NCBI GenBank assembly: GCA_964017155.1
Contig: OZ024861.1
Span: 18,937,953-19,001,952 of the forward strand
Origin: Oasisia sp. SBJ-2009
Lineage: Eukaryota; Annelida; Polychaeta; Sabellida; Siboglinidae
Reading direction: 5' to 3'
DNA: 64,000 nt
In this document: positions 59,962 to 64,000 of the stretch, one piece after another
How positions within the stretch are numbered: position 1 is the first letter of the stretch
Layout: every line of letters begins with the position of its first letter
Notes under the pieces: model-generated
Told to the model about the DNA's origin: nothing
The model's database searches: none
Seen by the model: only the letters and a program-made list of their open reading frames with translations
Translations under genes and position numbers: made by a program

Positions 59962-61232
59962 AGGAACATGCAACCAAAAACGTAATAATTGCTCAAGTCA
60001 TTAAACGATGTTCATTGAATCATATCCCATATTTTTTTATTTTTTTCTGAAATGCTTTATTAAGTTTTAAGGATAATTAGTGAACCTCCCTGGAGGCTGA
60101 CATTTTGGACATTTCGCCTGTGGGTGTGTGACGTCACACCTCCACAACCACTAGCGCCTCGGGTGGGCAAAACAAAACAAATTCTTCACCCACTGAGTCC
60201 GAGATCTATCCATCCATTTAATTACACTTACAGAGCGTTAGATATTAAAAAACACGGCGTCCCTTACAATATAAACATTAATCAAGAATAGGATAAAGTG
60301 TAATTATGCTCAAGTAGGGACTGCAACAAAAGCAATCGCGCATTCCTACTTGGACTTGGTCGATTCGACGGAGCTTAATAACTGTTATTATCGCCCACTT
60401 TCACATGTAAACAAATCGTTTATCCAACTAATTATTCCAGTCGACCGTCGCGCAGTAGATATTTTACTAATCATTGATTTTTATTATTATAAAAGAAATA
60501 CATTGAATGATATTGTAGTACCCCATTTATAGTATTTGCATGCGTTATGTTCGTTCGTCCCTTTTTGCAAGACCGTTCTTCGCGTGCAACACCGACCCTT
60601 CGTCTTCGGCCCCGGACTATTCGTTCTGTGCACAAATTCAGTGGGAACAGTAGCTTCGTTCAACAATCGCCTTTCACCCAATCCCAGCAACCTGTGTTCC
60701 AACTCAATGGTGACATGGTCCTGGCAAACCATTTTCCGGTTGAAATTGCATTTTTCCAAAGCATGACCAGTACCTATATTGTGCAGCCATTCCATCGCCA
60801 ACTCGCCCTTCGCAGAGAATTTATTGGCATTTGGAAAAATCTCGTTCCTTTCACTGACCCTTCTGCCTTCTTTTGGCACCTGTATGCTTGACATTCAAGC
60901 ATTTCATTATCACAAGACTCATAAAAACAACTCAAATCATGTCTCTGTGCTAGTGTTTACATGTTGTGCACCGCCTATATCGCTGAGAGTTGTGGACAGT
61001 CTACGTCACACTCACGCATTCTCTCGTGATACTCTTCGTGAGTTCCCCATGAAATGGGCAACAATGGCAGCGCCCATGGTCAGTGAAAATGTATGCTTCA
61101 AGATTAATTTTATGATGTATAACATTCTTATAAAATAAAATAAAAAATACATGTTACAATATTCTATCTTGAATGGTATGTGGGCATTGGGGGGATTTTA
61201 ACACATTTTCAACACTATGGTTGCATGTTCTT
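59962..61232 (-). mobile_element. Kolobok-like DNA transposon remnant (TTAA TSD, THAP domain)
   Basis: The left end reads TTAA|AGGAACATGCAACC and the right end, reverse-complemented, TTAA|AAGAACATGCAACC, so 13 of 14 terminal bases match between TTAA copies. Inside, on the minus strand, lies a broken THAP zinc-finger domain. The combination of TTAA duplication and THAP domain is characteristic of Kolobok transposons (family knowledge). At 1271 bp no catalytic region is present, so the copy is defective. A 36-bp minisatellite starts about 25 bp beyond the right end. Confidence 0.7.
60487..60902 (-). pseudogene. Frameshifted THAP domain of Kolobok-type transposase
   Basis: From an ATG at 60902 one frame reads MLECQAYRCQKK and then GTRFFQMP, the C-x(n)-C and FF.(F)P part of a THAP finger. 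The next frame then carries EWLHNI (the invariant Trp region), KMVCQDHV (the C-x2-H pair) and ATVPTEF (the closing AVPTxF motif). The shift between the two halves breaks the protein. THAP domains bind DNA and sit at the N terminus of P-element and Kolobok transposases. The longest single frame is 135 residues. Confidence 0.65.
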
Positions 61233-61261
61233 TTAAAGTTGATTCACACATGAATGGCCCA

Positions 61262-63022
61262 CTACAGAGTAGTGAGTACAGTCCACACACATCACATAGT
61301 AGGACCTGTGAGTACAGTCCACACACACCACAGAGTAGGACCTGTGAGTACAGTCCACACACATCACAGAGTAGGACCTGTGAGTACCGTCCACACACAT
61401 CACAGAGTAGGACCTGTGAGTACAGTCCACACACATCACAGAGTAGGACCTGTGAGTACAGTCCACACACACCACAGAGTAGTACCTGTGAGTACAGTCC
61501 ACACACATCACAGAGTAGAACCTGTGAGTACAGTCCACACACATCACAGAGTAGGACCTGTGAGTACAGTCCACACACACCACAGAGTAGGACCTGTGAG
61601 TACAGTCCACACACATCACAGAGTAGGACCTGTGAGTACAGTCCACACACACCACAGAGTAGGACCTGTGAGTACAGTCCACACACATCACAGAGTAGGA
61701 CCTGTGAGTACAGTCCACACACATCACAGAGTAGGACCTGTGAGTACAGTCCACACACACCACAGAGTAGGACCTGTGAGTACAGTCCACACACATCACA
61801 GAGTAGGACCTGTGAGTACAGTCCACACACATCACAGAGTAGGACCTGTGAGTACAGTCCACACACATCACAGAGTAGGACCTGTGAGTACAGTCCACAC
61901 ACACCACAGAGTAGGACCTGTGAGTACAGTCCACACACATCACAGAGTAGGACCTGTGAGTACAGTCCACACACATCACAGAGTAGAACCTGTGAGTACA
62001 GTCCACACACACCACAGAGTAGGACCTGTGAGTACAGTCCACACACATCACAGAGTAGGACCTGTGAGTACAGTCCACACACATCACAGAGTAGAACCTG
62101 TGAGTACAGTCCACACACATCACAGAGTAGGACCTGTGAGTACAGTCCACACACATCACAGAGTAGGACCTGTGAGTACAGTCCACACACACCACAGAGT
62201 AGTACCTGTGAGTACAGTCCACACACATCACAGAGTAGGACCTGTGAGTACAGTCCACACACATCACAGAGTAGGACCTGTGAGTACAGTCCACACACAT
62301 CACAGAGTAGGACCTGTGAGTACAGTCCACACACACCACAGAGTAGGACCTGTGAGTACAGTCCACACACATCACAGAGTAGGACCTGTGAGTACAGTCC
62401 ACACACATCACAGAGTAGAACCTGTGAGTACAGTCCACACACACCACAGAGTAGGACCTGTGAGTACAGTCCACACACACATCACAGAGTAGAACCTGTG
62501 AGTACAGTCCACACACACCACAGAGTAGGACCTGTGAGTACAGTCCACACACACCACAGAGTAGAACCTGTGAGTACAGTCCACACACATCACAGAGTAG
62601 GACCTATGAGTACAGTCCACACACATCACAGAGTAGGACCTGTGAGTACAGTCCACACACCACAGAGTAGGACCTGTGAGTACAGTACACACACACCACA
62701 GAGTAGGACCTGTGAGTACAGTCCACACACACCACAGAGTAGGACCTGTGAGTACAGTCCACACAAATCACAGAGTAGGACCTGTGAGTACAGTCCACAC
62801 ACATCACAGAGTAGGACCTGTGAGTACAGTCCACACACATCACAGAGTAGGACCTGTGAGTACAGTCCACACAAATCACAGAGTATGACCTATGAGTACA
62901 GTCCACACACATCACAGAGTAGGACCTGTGAGTACAGTCCACACACACCACAGAGTAGGACCTGTGAGTACAGTCCACACACACCACAGAGTAGGACCTG
63001 TGAGTACAGTCCACACACACAC
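61262..63022. repeat. 36-bp minisatellite, about 49 copies
   Basis: Unit contains GAGTAGGACCTGTGAGTACA followed by GTCCACACACATCACA. CATCACA and CACCACA units alternate irregularly; rarer GTAGAACC and GTAGTACC variants recur. Two ACACACACA-lengthened units near 62470 and short units near 62655 shift the frame. With a 36-bp unit, frames up to 619 residues are open on both strands; these are not genes. Each unit also contains GTGAGT. Confidence 0.97.
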
Positions 63023-64000
63023 AGCATCTGGTTCTCTGTAGCAATCTGTGGATTGTTCAAATGGCATTTTGTCTGATTATCCAAATCAAATGTAAAATAT
63101 CGGCATTAGATAAAAGCATTTATTTTTGGTGAACCATTCAACCGATTATTTCATGCGCTCTTTACTCACTTCAATGTAAGCATCTTGATGCTACTTCATA
63201 CATTTTTGAGTCATTTTTTTCAACTATTCTTTCTACGCCAAACTCTTTAATCTAATTTGAAACTACTTTGTATGTAAAATCATGAGTACACAAGCATTGT
63301 ATCCTTGGTGATGTGGCCATTAATCAGTTCCATCATGCACTCATCCCAATCATCCACTTGCTATCATCAATTTCTCGTGGCTACAAAATACAGCTTGAAA
63401 GAGATTTGGTTATGAAAGTGTAGTCGGTGATTACCGTAACATCAGTAATTTACCACTAGTGTCGATACATAAATGACCTTCACAAATTCCAGTTTTATGT
63501 TAACCCTAAAGTAACCATAACTATAACTAACCCTAAGCAAACTTTGACTAATCCTAACCTTACCCTAAACACTAATCTTAACCCGACACGGCTAACAAAA
63601 GACCCTTGACACAATACCACTATTACAGTACCACCGTAATCATAGAGCTACATGTAATTGCCTCTGATGGCGAGATGACACTGCATTACCGGCGAGTTTT
63701 GCGTAAGTTTGTTTTGTGATGTTTATCTGTTACGGTGTTGTTAATGATTTTATTTTGTGACCTAGTGTGTGTATATTATGGTTGCACATTTTATTAGTTT
63801 TACAATAATTTTTGTTTGTATTTATTTAATTTTTTTTATTAATTAAACAATGTATTTATATATTTATTTAGCTAATTAATTTTACTATTTTATATGATAT
63901 CAATATATGTGTATTACATTGAATGTTAATATTGACTCGTATATTGTGCAGCACCATAGAATATCACTGTAAAAATTAATAAACATTAACAAACATTTGT
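63023..64000. other. Unique AT-rich sequence with telomere-like words
   Basis: No gene. At about 63499-63595 degenerate TTAACCCTAA, TAACCCTAAGC, CTTACCCTAAAC and CTTAACCC words resemble decayed metazoan telomere repeat (CCCTAA)n, or simply low-complexity sequence. The last 250 bp is strongly AT-rich. Confidence 0.45.

Noticed and set aside
61217..63076. 619-residue plus-strand open frame, with 412-451-residue frames on other frames
   Set aside because: All are translations of the 36-bp array; several frames on both strands are open at once and there is no start context, splice site or unique sequence.

Overview
The window looks like nuclear DNA from an invertebrate metazoan, probably a marine one such as a mollusc or another lophotrochozoan; the taxon is inference. 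Reasons: no compact bacterial-type genes, GT/AG splice signals around short open stretches, tRNA-derived SINEs on both strands, and piggyBac-, Kolobok-, pogo-like and CR1/L2-like transposon remnants. No complete host gene is visible.

Layout. By my count about 25 kb of the 64 kb (roughly 40%) is tandem repeat: some thirty arrays, each with its own unit of 7 to 72 bp, plus (AT)n, (CA)n, GA-rich and CAGAGA microsatellites. Arrays of 1 kb or more lie at 3.7-4.8, 16.0-17.4, 29.1-31.6, 32.4-33.6, 41.0-42.7, 43.3-44.8, 46.1-48.1, 55.1-56.3 and 61.3-63.0 kb. Most long open frames are these arrays read as protein, often open on both strands, and are not genes.

Between the arrays lie transposable elements: a SINE at 6.0 kb and its relative reversed at 25.2 kb; a TA-flanked MITE with CAGTCGTG ends at 8.2-8.75 kb; a long-TIR, TTAA-flanked element at 35.4-36.3 kb; a TA-flanked element at 37.2-38.3 kb; a piggyBac-like element at 50.4-51.9 kb that keeps a small two-exon gene; a decayed CR1/L2-like reverse transcriptase tail at 58 kb; and a Kolobok-like element with a broken THAP domain at 60.0-61.2 kb.

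The best evidence for a host gene is on the minus strand between 34.7 and 32.0 kb: three candidate exons (34547-34716, 33613-33829, 32016-32138) with splice sites in compatible phase. A further candidate minus exon lies at 14861-15130. I do not recognise the product.

The most striking observation is at these exons. The 39-bp array at 32.4-33.6 kb starts exactly at the 5' splice site of exon 33613-33829, and every unit carries a copy of the exon end plus donor (CAGTGAG|GTAGGT). The 44-bp array at 33.9-34.5 kb relates in the same way to the upstream exon. Several other arrays also carry one donor-like motif per unit. Some minisatellites here therefore appear to have been born at splice donors and to have spread into the intron as rows of decoy 5' splice sites.
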